NCBI GenBank assembly: GCA_035967665.1
Contig: JAYWLB010000025.1
Span: forward strand, 1 to 64,000
Length of the DNA: 64,000 bases
From: Arctic95D-9 sp035967665
Lineage (GTDB): Bacteria; Verrucomicrobiota; Verrucomicrobiia; Verrucomicrobiales; DEV007
Reading direction: 5' to 3'
Shown: piece after piece, positions 50,871-62,800 of the stretch
Numbering within the stretch: the first letter of the stretch is position 1
Layout of the letters: every line of letters starts with the position of its first letter
The notes under the pieces: model-generated
Told to the model about the DNA's origin: nothing
The model's input: the letters and a program-made list of their open reading frames with translations, nothing else
The model's database searches: none
Program-made: the position numbers and the translations under genes

Positions 50871-53800
50871 CGTTCGTGCCGGTAATTTTAATCGTCACGG
50901 TTTGCGTGTCCTCGCGCCCGTCGATATCGGTTACCCGGATCGTGTAGGTCAAAGTCAGGGTTTCCCCCAGAGCAAGGAAATCAAAAGTCGTCGTGTTGCT
51001 GTCAAAGACCCAGTCAATCGTACCAATGGTATCCGGGGCAAGGATGATTGGATTTGGACTCGTGAGACTGAACATCGCGAGGAAGTCGGCATTCGTGAGA
51101 ACATCCGGCGTTCCCGCGACCCCCACGGCGGAATCCACCGCAGCACTTACAGTTCCGAGATCGTGTATCGTCAGCGTTCCCGAAACCGTCAATGGAGCGT
51201 CGGTCTCCGTGAGCTCCTCGCTGGCAGAATCAGTTCCAGTCACGATGATATCCGGCGCGAGATTGTCGTGTTCAATCCCCGTGAAATCGATGCGCTGCTG
51301 CCCGCCTCCGAAGGTGTAGCTTCCGGCGCCGGGTGTAGCCCCGGGAGTCGGATCAAAGTCGGCGTCGATCGCATCGACCAGGTTGAGAACATCCCCGGGC
51401 AAAGTCCCCGGACCATTCCCTTCAATATTCATCTCTGAAGTCGTGCCCGGCTTCACGTTAAAAGTGTCCACGTCATCCCCGCCTTCGATGAAGACTTCGT
51501 TTCCGGCGGTCACCGTTCCTGATAAATCGACCGTGCCACCTGCAGTATCAACAGGCCCCACTTGATCGACTTTAATTTCAATCTTTCCGCCGGCCGCTGC
51601 CAGTTCACCATCGGGATCGAGAATAAAATGATCACCCGCATTCAAAATGATATCCGCTCCGGAGGAAATATCGGAATCCCCCACCGTGATATCATCCGAC
51701 GTGATCGCTATACCCCCTCCCAGCACGAGCGCTCCGTTCGTAGTCACGGTAACGCTGTCATTCATGCCGACAATAGAAGTGCCGGGATCTGTCGTATCAA
51801 TATCGATCGCGGTGATTCCGACTCCGCTAATCGTCACGCTGTTCGCAGTGCGTGAAATAACCGTAACTCCGGTCGTGCCTATGACATCAGCGCCATCAAG
51901 CTCACTGATTGTGTAGGTGTTTGCACCCTCATTATAGACCACGGTGAGACTGTTGACTGAATCACTTCCAATATCAGTAATCTCAAGCGCACCTCCCGCA
52001 ACCAGATCTATCTGAGTTTCGGCAGGTCCCGCGAAGAGAACCACATCGTTGCCGTCACCTCCTGCATAACTGATTACAAATTCCTGCCCTCCGACACTAA
52101 CAGTAGCCCCTTCCGGGAGCCCGCTGAAAATACCCGTTACGGCGTCAGCGGTTCCGTCGTTGTCGATGATGACAAAAGTATCCCCCTGAGATGGAATAAA
52201 CCCACCTAACAGCTCAAGAACGAGAGAGCTACCGGTCAAATCCAGTTTTCCGTCACTCGCGTCCGGATTGACGATTATCTGATCATGCCCACCGGCAGTG
52301 CCTGCCCCGTTTGTTCCGGCGAGTTGAATCTCGATTTCACCGCCACTGGCCGTGAAATCAGCTTTAATCGTCGTCGTATCAATCGCGTCGTCCGCTCCAA
52401 TCTGAAACGTTCCGCCGCTTTGTTCGAACTCACGGTTCAGGGTGGTGTCTTCGGTTGTGAAATCAATGATGTTCACATCCTTAAGCGTCCCGTCGGTGAA
52501 GTTGAAGGTTTCCACGCCGCCACCTTCGACGATATTTCCACCCTGAAGGTCGAGAACGCCGCCGCCGAAATTGATCGTTCCGGTCGTATTCGCAGGGGTA
52601 TTGGAATTTCCGCTCGCGCCGGGTGCAGCCAGAAGAATCGAATTGGCGGTTACCGTTCCCGTATCGAAACTCAAAGTGCCCTTTCCACTGCCGGCACCAG
52701 CATTGTGAAGACCCAATACGACTTCATCCAGAGTCGCGTCAAACGTTCCCGCTGACATGTCAAAAACAGCGACCGCATTGTTTCCTGTGTTGGCAGCATT
52801 GCTCCCCACAATCAAATCGGTCGCAGCATTTGCGTTGCCAACGAGAGTCAGGGTTCCTCCCGTATCAATCGTGACAGAAGCGTTCGTTTTTCTACCTCCG
52901 ACAGTAAAGGTATCAACACTGACATTGTTAATCCAGCCACCAAATTCAATGTGGCTTTCCACCGTGTTGCCCCGCGCAGGCGAATCCCCCACCACAATAC
53001 TCGTGGCAGTGATCGAATTAAGGCCCGCGTTGGAAAGATCAAGGTGCCCGCTGGCAGTTCCTTCCCCCCCCGATCCTGAAGTCATCGTCCCAAGCTCGAC
53101 CAGGGCAACGTTAATCGTTACGGAGGAGGCTGCGGAAAAATCGACCGTTCCGGTAGTGGTGGAGCTGTTCGAAGCGTAGGTGGCATCCCGTGTTCCAATC
53201 GACACAGTCCCATCTCCATTTCCGATCGATACCGCTCCTCCCGTCACGGTTAAGGTCGCCGTAGCAGGCACCGGATCAGCATTCGTAACCGTAGCGACTC
53301 CTAATTGATCTGCAGTAAGCCCCGCCTCGAGAATTGCATCCCCTTTCAGGACCGTAAATTCATCCAGTGAAATACTTCCGCCAACCGCTCCGGTAACGTT
53401 CGCTGTTCCCGTTCCCGTATTGATAGAAAGATCAAAAGTTCCGTCAATGGTGCCGTTCACAGCGATGGCCCCGTTGACATCTTCGGTATCGAGCAACACA
53501 TCAGCTGTCAAAGTGACGGCGCCATTCAATGTGATCGCATCAGCAACCACATTGGTACCCACATTGATTGTCTCCGCAGTGACCGTAACAGCTCCATCAA
53601 GATCGGCTTGAAGCCCGTTCAAGTTCACGGTATCTCCCGCTTCAAGTCCGGCGTTGGATGTATCCGGTCCGGTCGCATCGATCACAATCGAAGTGATACC
53701 CGTCGCGTCGATGGTCACACTGTTGGCGGTTCGGGAAATCACGTTCACACCGGATGTTGCAATCACATTCGCCAGGTCAGACTCACTGATCGTGTAGGTA

Positions 53801-56800
53801 TTGGTACTGCCGTCATAGGTCACGGTGATATCGTTGACCGAATCTGTCGTGATATCACTAATGCTGAGAACGCCGTCTCTCAATCCCACCTGCGTTTCTG
53901 CTCCACCATAAAGGACGACGTCATTTCCATCACCGCCGATGTAGCTGATCACGAAAAGCTCACCGCCCGCAGCCGTAACAATAGAACCTTCTTCCTGATC
54001 ACTGAAAGCTCCGATCACAGCGTCGGTTGCCGTATCATTATCAATGATCACATAGGTGTGTCCGGGAACGGGAGGAGTCGTCACGGTGACAGCAAGTGTC
54101 GGCCGGAGCAACTCAGCAACGGCTCGTCTAAAAAGGGTCTGTCCATCTGCGGATAGGCTACCCACATTATTGCCGAAAACTCCGGCAAGAAGAAGGCGGG
54201 CTCCCCCCGCTACACGACCATCGGCGCCGAGGGCATCCCCGGCATTCCAGCTCGCCGCCAGGATATGAGAACCGCCACCTCCTGTGGCAAGAATAGTTCC
54301 TCCACCAACCGCATCATTGGCAACCGCATCGTAATCATCAGCATAAATATCAGCAGGATTACTCAATCCGGCAAAAAGTGAATCGGCCCGCCCCGCAGCA
54401 GTAAGAGAGGTTTCGTTTCCTGCTGCAGCTGCCCCGCTAGCCAATCCTCCGGTATCAACCCAATCCCAACGACTGTTTCGTGCGAGGAAAGAGCTCAGGA
54501 GAATCGTCGGTGTTTCCAACTCTTCCCAAAAAGCCACTTCTGCTTCCCCACTGGCTAAATCGCCTCCACCATTCGAATAATTTCCGCTGTTCGTGTCTCG
54601 ACTCACAATGACCAGATCAGCTGCCGCCAAAGCCTCCTGATCAGCAACAGAGAGAGAAATATAGCTACCTGTAGTCACATTGGCTCCAAACTGATTTACC
54701 AGAAAATCGATTGTATCCTGATCGCCACTGGAACTGTCTGTCACCAGAATCACATTCGGCCGGGCCGGAATCAATTCGACCGAACCGGTAACAACGAGTT
54801 GATCGTGATTTCCTGCCCCGTCGCCCGGCGCTATTCCATCAATATCCACGACATACTCACCGCCCCCGCCCAAATTCAGGTCGCCGGTAGCCAAATCACC
54901 CGGACCGGAAACACCCGGCGAAACCGTTCCGATTGATTCTACGTCCGCATCGGTTGCACCTGTTCCACCAAGTACAGCGCCTTCTGCGACGGTGTAGGTA
55001 TCACCACCGGTATGAGTTCCGTTGACCAGCAGCGTCCCGGAGTTCACCCCGGTCGTGCCCGTGTAGGTATTGTCATCGGTCAGGGTCAAAGTTCCCGCAC
55101 CTGACTTGGAGATCGATCCGGAAGTGCTTGCGCCATCGCTGATCTCTACATCAACAGTTAACCCGGCCCCTGCAGCAATATTAAAATCTCTGTTGGCTGC
55201 AGCCGCTGTGCTGGACAACTGAACTTCCACAGTTCCCGTGGTTCCACCACCGTCGTCGACAATTGTGGAAGTCGTTGTACCGCTGACGGTGACATCACCG
55301 TCCAGTATCAACCTGCTGCCGAGCGCACCCGCGCTACCAAACTTCAAATTCAGTCGACTGTTCTCCAGCGTCAGCCCCCCGCTACCCACAGTAACGGCAC
55401 TCTGAAAACTTGAACTGTTGCCATAAACCGCAAAACTATTGGCCGCACCGAGCGTCGCAGCGGAAGCACTCATATCAACCAACGTCAGACTGCCAAACGA
55501 AGTACTGCTACCGCTGTTTCCGAGAAATACAGGATTGCCAGCTCCGCCGGTAAAGCTGCCGGCTCCGGTGACGTTTAAGTTCGAACTAAATCCAGTGTTA
55601 AAGGCTCCTCCATCCACCGTGAGGCTGGCGAATGTTTCGGTGACGGGAACACTTCCGGCGTTGGCACCGGTGCCATTGAACACACTGCCCGCACTCATAC
55701 TGACCGCCGAAGTATCGACAATCTGATTATCCGCTCCGAAGGTCAGATTGCCCCCCGCAAGGTGAAGATTTCCACCAACGGCATTGGTGTTCGTCTTATC
55801 AAGATGCAGGATACCACTCGAAACGGTAGTAACTCCTGAGGCGGTGTTCTCGATAGTTCCCGACAAAATAAGGCGACCGACTCCTGTCTTGGTCAGCGCT
55901 CCCTGTGTAGCGCCATCAGCCACACCAGTACTCACAGTGAGATCAGCGCCGCCGCCTCCCACATTGAAGTTGTGCCCACCATTCAACTGGATCTCAGCAA
56001 TGCCACTCGTTCCTCCTGCGGTGTCTTCTCTGATCGCCGAAGGCGAAGTTCCAACCGTCGTGACATCCCCTTCGAGGATCAATCGGCTTCCCAAAGTGCC
56101 GCCGCCTCCGCGACGGAGGTTCAAGTTGCTGTTATTGAGGGCCACCCCTCCGGCACCGACATGGAGTGTCGAGACAGTACTGGCGTGATTGCCATACATC
56201 GCGAAACTGTTCGCGGTCAGACCGCTGGTCGAGGTCATGTTCACCAACTCGAGGCTGCCGAATGAGAGCAGTTTCGTTCCACTGTTTCCAAGAACGAGGG
56301 TGTTGCCTGCGCCTCCGGTAAAGCTTCCCGCCCCCGTGATCGTCCAACTGCTTCCGCTCGTTGTATTGAAAATCCCTCCGGTAACAGTAAAGCTGCCAAA
56401 GATTTCCGTCACACTCGCCCCGTTATTCGATCCCGTTCCATTAAAGACACTTCCTGAATCGCTCATCGTTACCGCCGCGGTATCAACAATCTGATTGCTT
56501 CGTCCGAAGGTGATTTGCCCCCCGGTGGTAATGTCAAGGTTTCCTCCGATGGCATTGCCACCGCTATTGTTCAAGTGAAGGCGACCGGCACTCACGGTCG
56601 TGAGACCACTGTAGGTATTACCCACTGAACCAGCGAGATCGAGCCTGCCGACACCCTGCTTGGTCAAATTCCCTGTGCCGCTGACAGAACCGTTAATGCT
56701 GCTCGTTCCCGTGGAAACGTCAGCAGTCAGGGTGTGTGCTCCGAGATTGACAGAACCGTTAACGGTCAGTGTCGTCGCATCAAGTTCCACTGACGCCCCC

Positions 56801-59800
56801 AGAACAATCGCCCCGGTATAGGTCTGCGTCGTTCCAGTGATGTTGGTATTCAGATTGATTGTTTCGGCATTAATTTCAACCGCCCCTGCAAAAGTCAGCA
56901 CACTGGAAATCGTAACTGAATCGGTTGCGCCACCCTCTGTCGGATTCGCCGTGTTGACATCAAGGCCGGCAGAAACAGCATCGACTCGAACGTGAATTTC
57001 ACTCTCACTGATTCGATTCGCATCCGCAGCGGCAATCGGTGTCGTCAAAACCAGAGGCGTCGCGTTGATGTCCTTGATAACATAGTAGTTAGTGCCACCG
57101 ATGTTCTCGATCGTTATCTGGATATTGTCAGCGGACTCGTTGTTGATATCGCTGATCACAAGGTTGCCGCTTCCATCGATTGAAACTTCAGTTTCCGCTT
57201 CACCATGAGCTGTGAGAACCACGTCGTTACCCGTCCCCCCCACATAACTGATGGTGTAGACGAGACCACCTGACGTGAAAGCGCTGCCCTCCGTCAATTC
57301 GACGAGCCCGCGCGCTTCATCGATGAACTGAAAGGTGCCGGTCACCGCGTCAACCCCGTCATTGTCAATGATGACAAAAGTAGAATTGACCGCCGGAACA
57401 AATCCGAAATTCAATTCCAGGGTTGCGTCAACGATACTGACAGTCCCCTCGACAACGACCTGATCATATCCCGAATCCGGCACAGATCCGTCCAGTGCCA
57501 AACTCAACACATCATCGCTCGCGAGATCAAGATTCCCGGAAACTCGCAAGGTTCCCAACCCGGACAATCCGGGAGCAACATCCCCGTTAAAAGTGACGGT
57601 TCCTCCTGTGATATCCGGAGTCGCTCCCCGGTCGAGAATCTCCCCGTTACCGGAGGTGAGCACGACATCACCTGATGTCAGAACACTGTTAACCGTGATA
57701 TTGCCATCGGCAGAAAGAAATACATCACCGTCTCCCCCATCGACGGAAGAATTACCCGCCATGGTGAGAGCTCCCCCACTGGCTGCCAATTTGACGAAAG
57801 GAACGGCCGTAATCGTAATATCGTCCAGCGCAATATCGCTTCGATACCCGGGATCGACGCCCCCTCCCGCAGTGACCTGCCCCGCAATTCCATCAAAACG
57901 CACCACCACTTGAGAACTCCCGACGAAGGAATTGAGATCAACAGTGGCCTGATGCCATGTATTCCCCTGATTGGCCTCAACCGAAAACAACTCGCCCGAC
58001 CAGGTCACTCCGCCATCTGTGCTGACAAAAACCTTCAGTGAGCCCATTTCCGGATCGACCCCCAACATGTGATAATAGAACTCAAGACTCGCGCTCTCCA
58101 TTGCGCTCAAATCAAGAGTCGGAGAATGGAGTTGAGCCGTCGAACCGGTCAAGACATGGTCCGATGTCTCAATGTAGAGATATTTTCCGGAATTAGTTCC
58201 GGTGGTATGATCCGTTCCCGGTCCGGTGCTCCCGCTTGGAGTTCCACCTGCGTCCGGAGTCCAGTCAATCTCATCAGTTCCCTGAACATTTACCCAACCG
58301 TTACCCAAAGCGATGTTGGTTGCTCCCGCCCCGGTAGGCCCCTGAACAAAGGTCTCGAAATCTTCCTGCACCAATGTGCCTGAATTTAATCCTGTGATCG
58401 TTGAGCCATCGAGAATATTCAGATCATTCCCGGCACTCATGTTGATGCCGAGACCTGTGACCGTTGTGCCTGCGGCAATGGTAAGATCAATCGAGCTCGT
58501 AATATTTACACCCCCTCCGGCAGTCACGCCGATAGCGGCTCCTGTTTCACCAATTGTTAAACTACCGGTATTGGCAATAGCTACGCCGCCGCTGCCCCCA
58601 CTCGCTTCCACATTGTTGACAACAGTATCCAACTGACTCCCCCCGCCGACTCCGCTGCCGGCAGTTGCGATGAGGATGTCAGCAGTCAAATCGGTTCCGG
58701 AATCGCCACCCTCGAGAATCGCCCCGCTCGTTGCCGTGGCTGTAATCGTCGATGTCGTCGATACACTCGACACCACAATATTGCCATCGGCAGACAAAGT
58801 CACATTTCCGCTTCCGGCATTGACCGTTGATCCATCAGCCATCGTGATTGCTCCGCCAATTCCGTTCTTATCACCATCAGCATCCGCGATGATATTGATC
58901 GTTGTGTTACTGACAGGGTCACCTGTGATACGGAAGTCATCAATCGAGATGTCACCGGCGTAACCGCTTCCGGCAACACCTTCGACGCGAAGGACAAAGT
59001 TCTCACTCCCTGCAAAACTGCTCAAATCCAGCGTCGCAAGATTCCACTGATTACCCTGAGAACCCGATTGGGTAAAGAGAACGGATGACCAGGTCACCCC
59101 GCCATCGGAACTGCCGTAGACATTGAACGTTCCCATCTCATTCCGACCGTTGTCGAACATATGATAGTAGAACTCTGCACTCGCGGTGGAATGTTCGCTG
59201 AGATCAATCACCGGAGAGTATAGCTGAGCGGTCGGCCGGGGTGAAGACGTTCCCCCTACACCACTCGATGTTTCGATATAGAGGTATTTGCCGTCAGCAG
59301 TCCCCGTCGTGTGATCGGTTCCGGAACTTGCGGCACCCCCGGGACCGGTATCAGGGCTTGGTGTACCGCCACTATCCGGAATCCAGTCAATTTCATCTGC
59401 CACGCTGGTCGTAACGTTTATCCACCCGGCACCAAGAGTCTGCTGAGGTCGTTGACCGCTCGTTGGCCCCTGCCCGAATTCCGTATCATTTTCGAAATCC
59501 TCAACCAGCAGATCCCCACTGTCAGCGAAGAAGCGGAAGTCATCCAATGATATATCGCCCTGATAGCCATCGCCGCGAACACCGGTGAGCCGCAATTGAA
59601 ACGAACCTGCATTGTCGAACTGCGAAAGGTCAATTGTGGCCTTTTTCCATTCGTTCCCCTGTTCTCCCGAATAGACACGAAACTCTGTCCAGGTCGCGCC
59701 TCCGTCAGAACTTCCTTCCACGATCAGCTCACCGATGTTCTCCCCATACATGTGGTAGAAAAACTCCACCGACGTATTGGTCTCACCTGTGAAATCCAGC

Positions 59801-62800
59801 ACGGGGGAAAGCAACCTCGCAAATTCCCCTTCTCCAGGTGACGACGTTTCCACATACAAATAGGTTCCTGTGGAGGTCCCGGTGGTATGATCCGAAGACG
59901 GACCGGTATGTCCACTTGGGGTGCCGCCTTTGTCGGAAACGAAATCTAACGTTTCAGGTTGGAGATTCACCCAGCCATTGTCCAGGGCGATTGTATTTAG
60001 AAAAGCAGTCGTGCTTCCCTGGGTAAAACCTTCAAAATTCTCAGAGAGCAGGACAACGTTACCCAACGCAGCAGCAGGTCCGGTAATCGACGTTCCCGAA
60101 CTAATCGTCACATCGTTGTCGGCTATCAAATCGATCGCTCCACCGACGACGGTGACGTCATTCAAATTGAGGTCCGCACCGCTTTCCATAGTCAGGGTAT
60201 GGGCACCGGAATTAACCTCCCCGCCGATATTGGCATCACCGGAAATGGTTTTCAGCGTGATCGATCCGTCCGCAGCAATGACAGAGGAAGTTGCGTCAAT
60301 ATCCAACTGGACAGCACTGCTGCTGTTACTGGTTCTTCCGGTGATTCGGATGTTACCACCCACTTCTCCCGAAGTCGATGTTCCCGTGGTTGATACGGTG
60401 GAATCCACGATCGCCACGGCGACTCCTGTGGTGGATCGACCCAACAGCTCGATCGCTCCGTATTCAGTGGTGAGGTCCCCTTCGATGAGAATTCCTTCCG
60501 TTGAACCTCCCGCAATACTGCTCATCTTAATTGTCCCGGCACCGGACGTCGAGATATCCGCCATGACATGAATGCCCGTACTGGTAGCGGTCAATGATAC
60601 ATGACCACCTCCTCCGACAATGCCGGCGACCACATCAATTTGTCTTCCATTGACTGAAAGATTATTTCCATCATTCATCACTACGCCTGCGAAAGTGATA
60701 TTTCCTCCGTTCACCGAACGGTTACCGATAAGCGTTACGCCCTCATTAAAAGTAACGTTGTCGATGGTGTTGATGCTGCCGCCCAGCACCACCGATCCGT
60801 CCGCATTCGTGGTAAGAGACTGAAGGTTCAGGTTTACATTGCTGATAGTGCCTCCCACCGTGCCTCCAAACGTGGTGATACCGCCACCCGAAGTATTCAC
60901 CTCAAGCGCACGCCGCGTTGAGCTAGAGTCAGATAAGAGTGTATCCGTAAATTCGACATTCGTCCCGTCGAGCGTCACGTTCGCTGTCAGCGTAACCGCC
61001 CCGTCGAACAGTTGCCCCCCGGTCGTAGTGACACTGCTCCCGAGATAAATCGTCTCCGCATGGATTTCCAAATCACCGGCAATCGATGCGGGAAGACTGG
61101 TCACGGTGACGACATCATCTACCGTCGCTGCGGTTGGATTCGCCGTGCCCACGATCACTCCACCGGTCACTGACGCTACCTTCACGTGAATTTCGTTGGC
61201 ACCCACCTGATTCGCATCCGCAGCAGTCAGGCTTGTTGTCAGAACAAGTGGTGTCGTATTCGTATCTTTGATCACATAGTAATCATCACCTCCGATATTC
61301 TGCACCGAGATGTCGAGAAGGTCCGCTGATTCATTGTTAATATCACTGACCACGAGATTGCCCGAGCCATCAATTTCCACACTCGTTTCCGCGACACCGA
61401 GACTCTTCAAGACAACGTTGTTTCCTGACGCCGATCCATCTTCCGTGTTGTAGGTAATCTGGAAGACGTAGCGATCACCGAGGTAAGGCAATTCAAAGAT
61501 ATGCCCTTCCGGCAATCCCGTGAAAGTGCCGACAACAGCATCTGCAGTACCGTCGTTATCAACGATCACAAAATTCTGCCCCGCCGCTGCAGCAAAATTT
61601 AAAGTCAGGGCAAGCGTACTTCCCGTTAAGTTGAGAACTCCATTGTTGTCCCCGCTTAAGGTATCGGAAATCACGAGCTGATCATGACCGCTCGCAACAC
61701 CGGCACCGGCGGTTCCATCCAGCTGAATTTGAATCTCTCCACCGCTGGCAGTGTAGTCGCCCCGGATCGTAGTATCATCGACCGCTCCGTCAGCACCAAT
61801 CTGGAGGGTCCCTCCCTGCTGAGTGACGCTGAATCCGATGATTTCAACATCTTTCAACGTTCCATCGGTAAAGGTAAAGGTATCAGTCCCCCCGCCTTCA
61901 GTGAAAGTGCCGTCCTGAAGATCAAGAATGCCTCCGCCCAGCTGAAGAATACCGATCGTATTGGCATCATTCGAGGAGCTTCCTCCGTTTCTATCAGAAT
62001 CTGCGAGAATAACGGAAGCAGCGGTAACGGTTCCGGCATTGTACCTGAGTTCTCCCTTTCCGCTGCCACTGCCACCGTAATGCAAGCCGATCAAAACCTC
62101 ATCGAGCGTCGCATTGAATGTGCCTCCGTTAAGATTCAGCAAACTGATCTGAGGAGCAGTCCCGGTAGTGGAACCGGTGATAAAAGTATCGTTGTCACCG
62201 ATTCGAAGATCGGCTTCAACATTTGCATTTCCGGTTAACGTGAACGTTCCACCCCCCACAATATCCACTGTGGCAGCACTCTTAAAATCACCGACGACGA
62301 AGGTGTCGACGTCAAAGGTATTCTCTGCTCCTCCAAGGTGAAGATAAGTTCTCACGCCCCCCTGGTTATCCGCCGATCGCGTATGTCCCAACCTGACGTT
62401 ATCAGCAACGACCTCATTATCCCCCGCCGCAGACAGGGTCAAGGTGCCTGCTGCACTGCCGTAGGTCGATTGGCTCGCATGGTTGATGTAACCGGCCCAA
62501 ACATCTGTCACATCAATATTCACCGAAGTCGCATTGGCAAAGTTCACCACCCCTGTTGTTGTACCGCTAGGCACAGCAACATCGCGGTATCCAATGAGAA
62601 GCTGACTCCCGCCATCTCCCACAGTTACGCTTCCACCATTCACGTTAAGAACCGCTGCCCCCCCGTTCTTTCCGACGAGGAGATCGTCCACTCCAAACCC
62701 ACCGGCGTTAACCGTGAAACTTCCGTCTTCCAAATTAATGGCACTGCCGCCACCGCCGTCAGAGACGCCGCTGATTACCGTAAAGGAACCGCCAAGCTGA

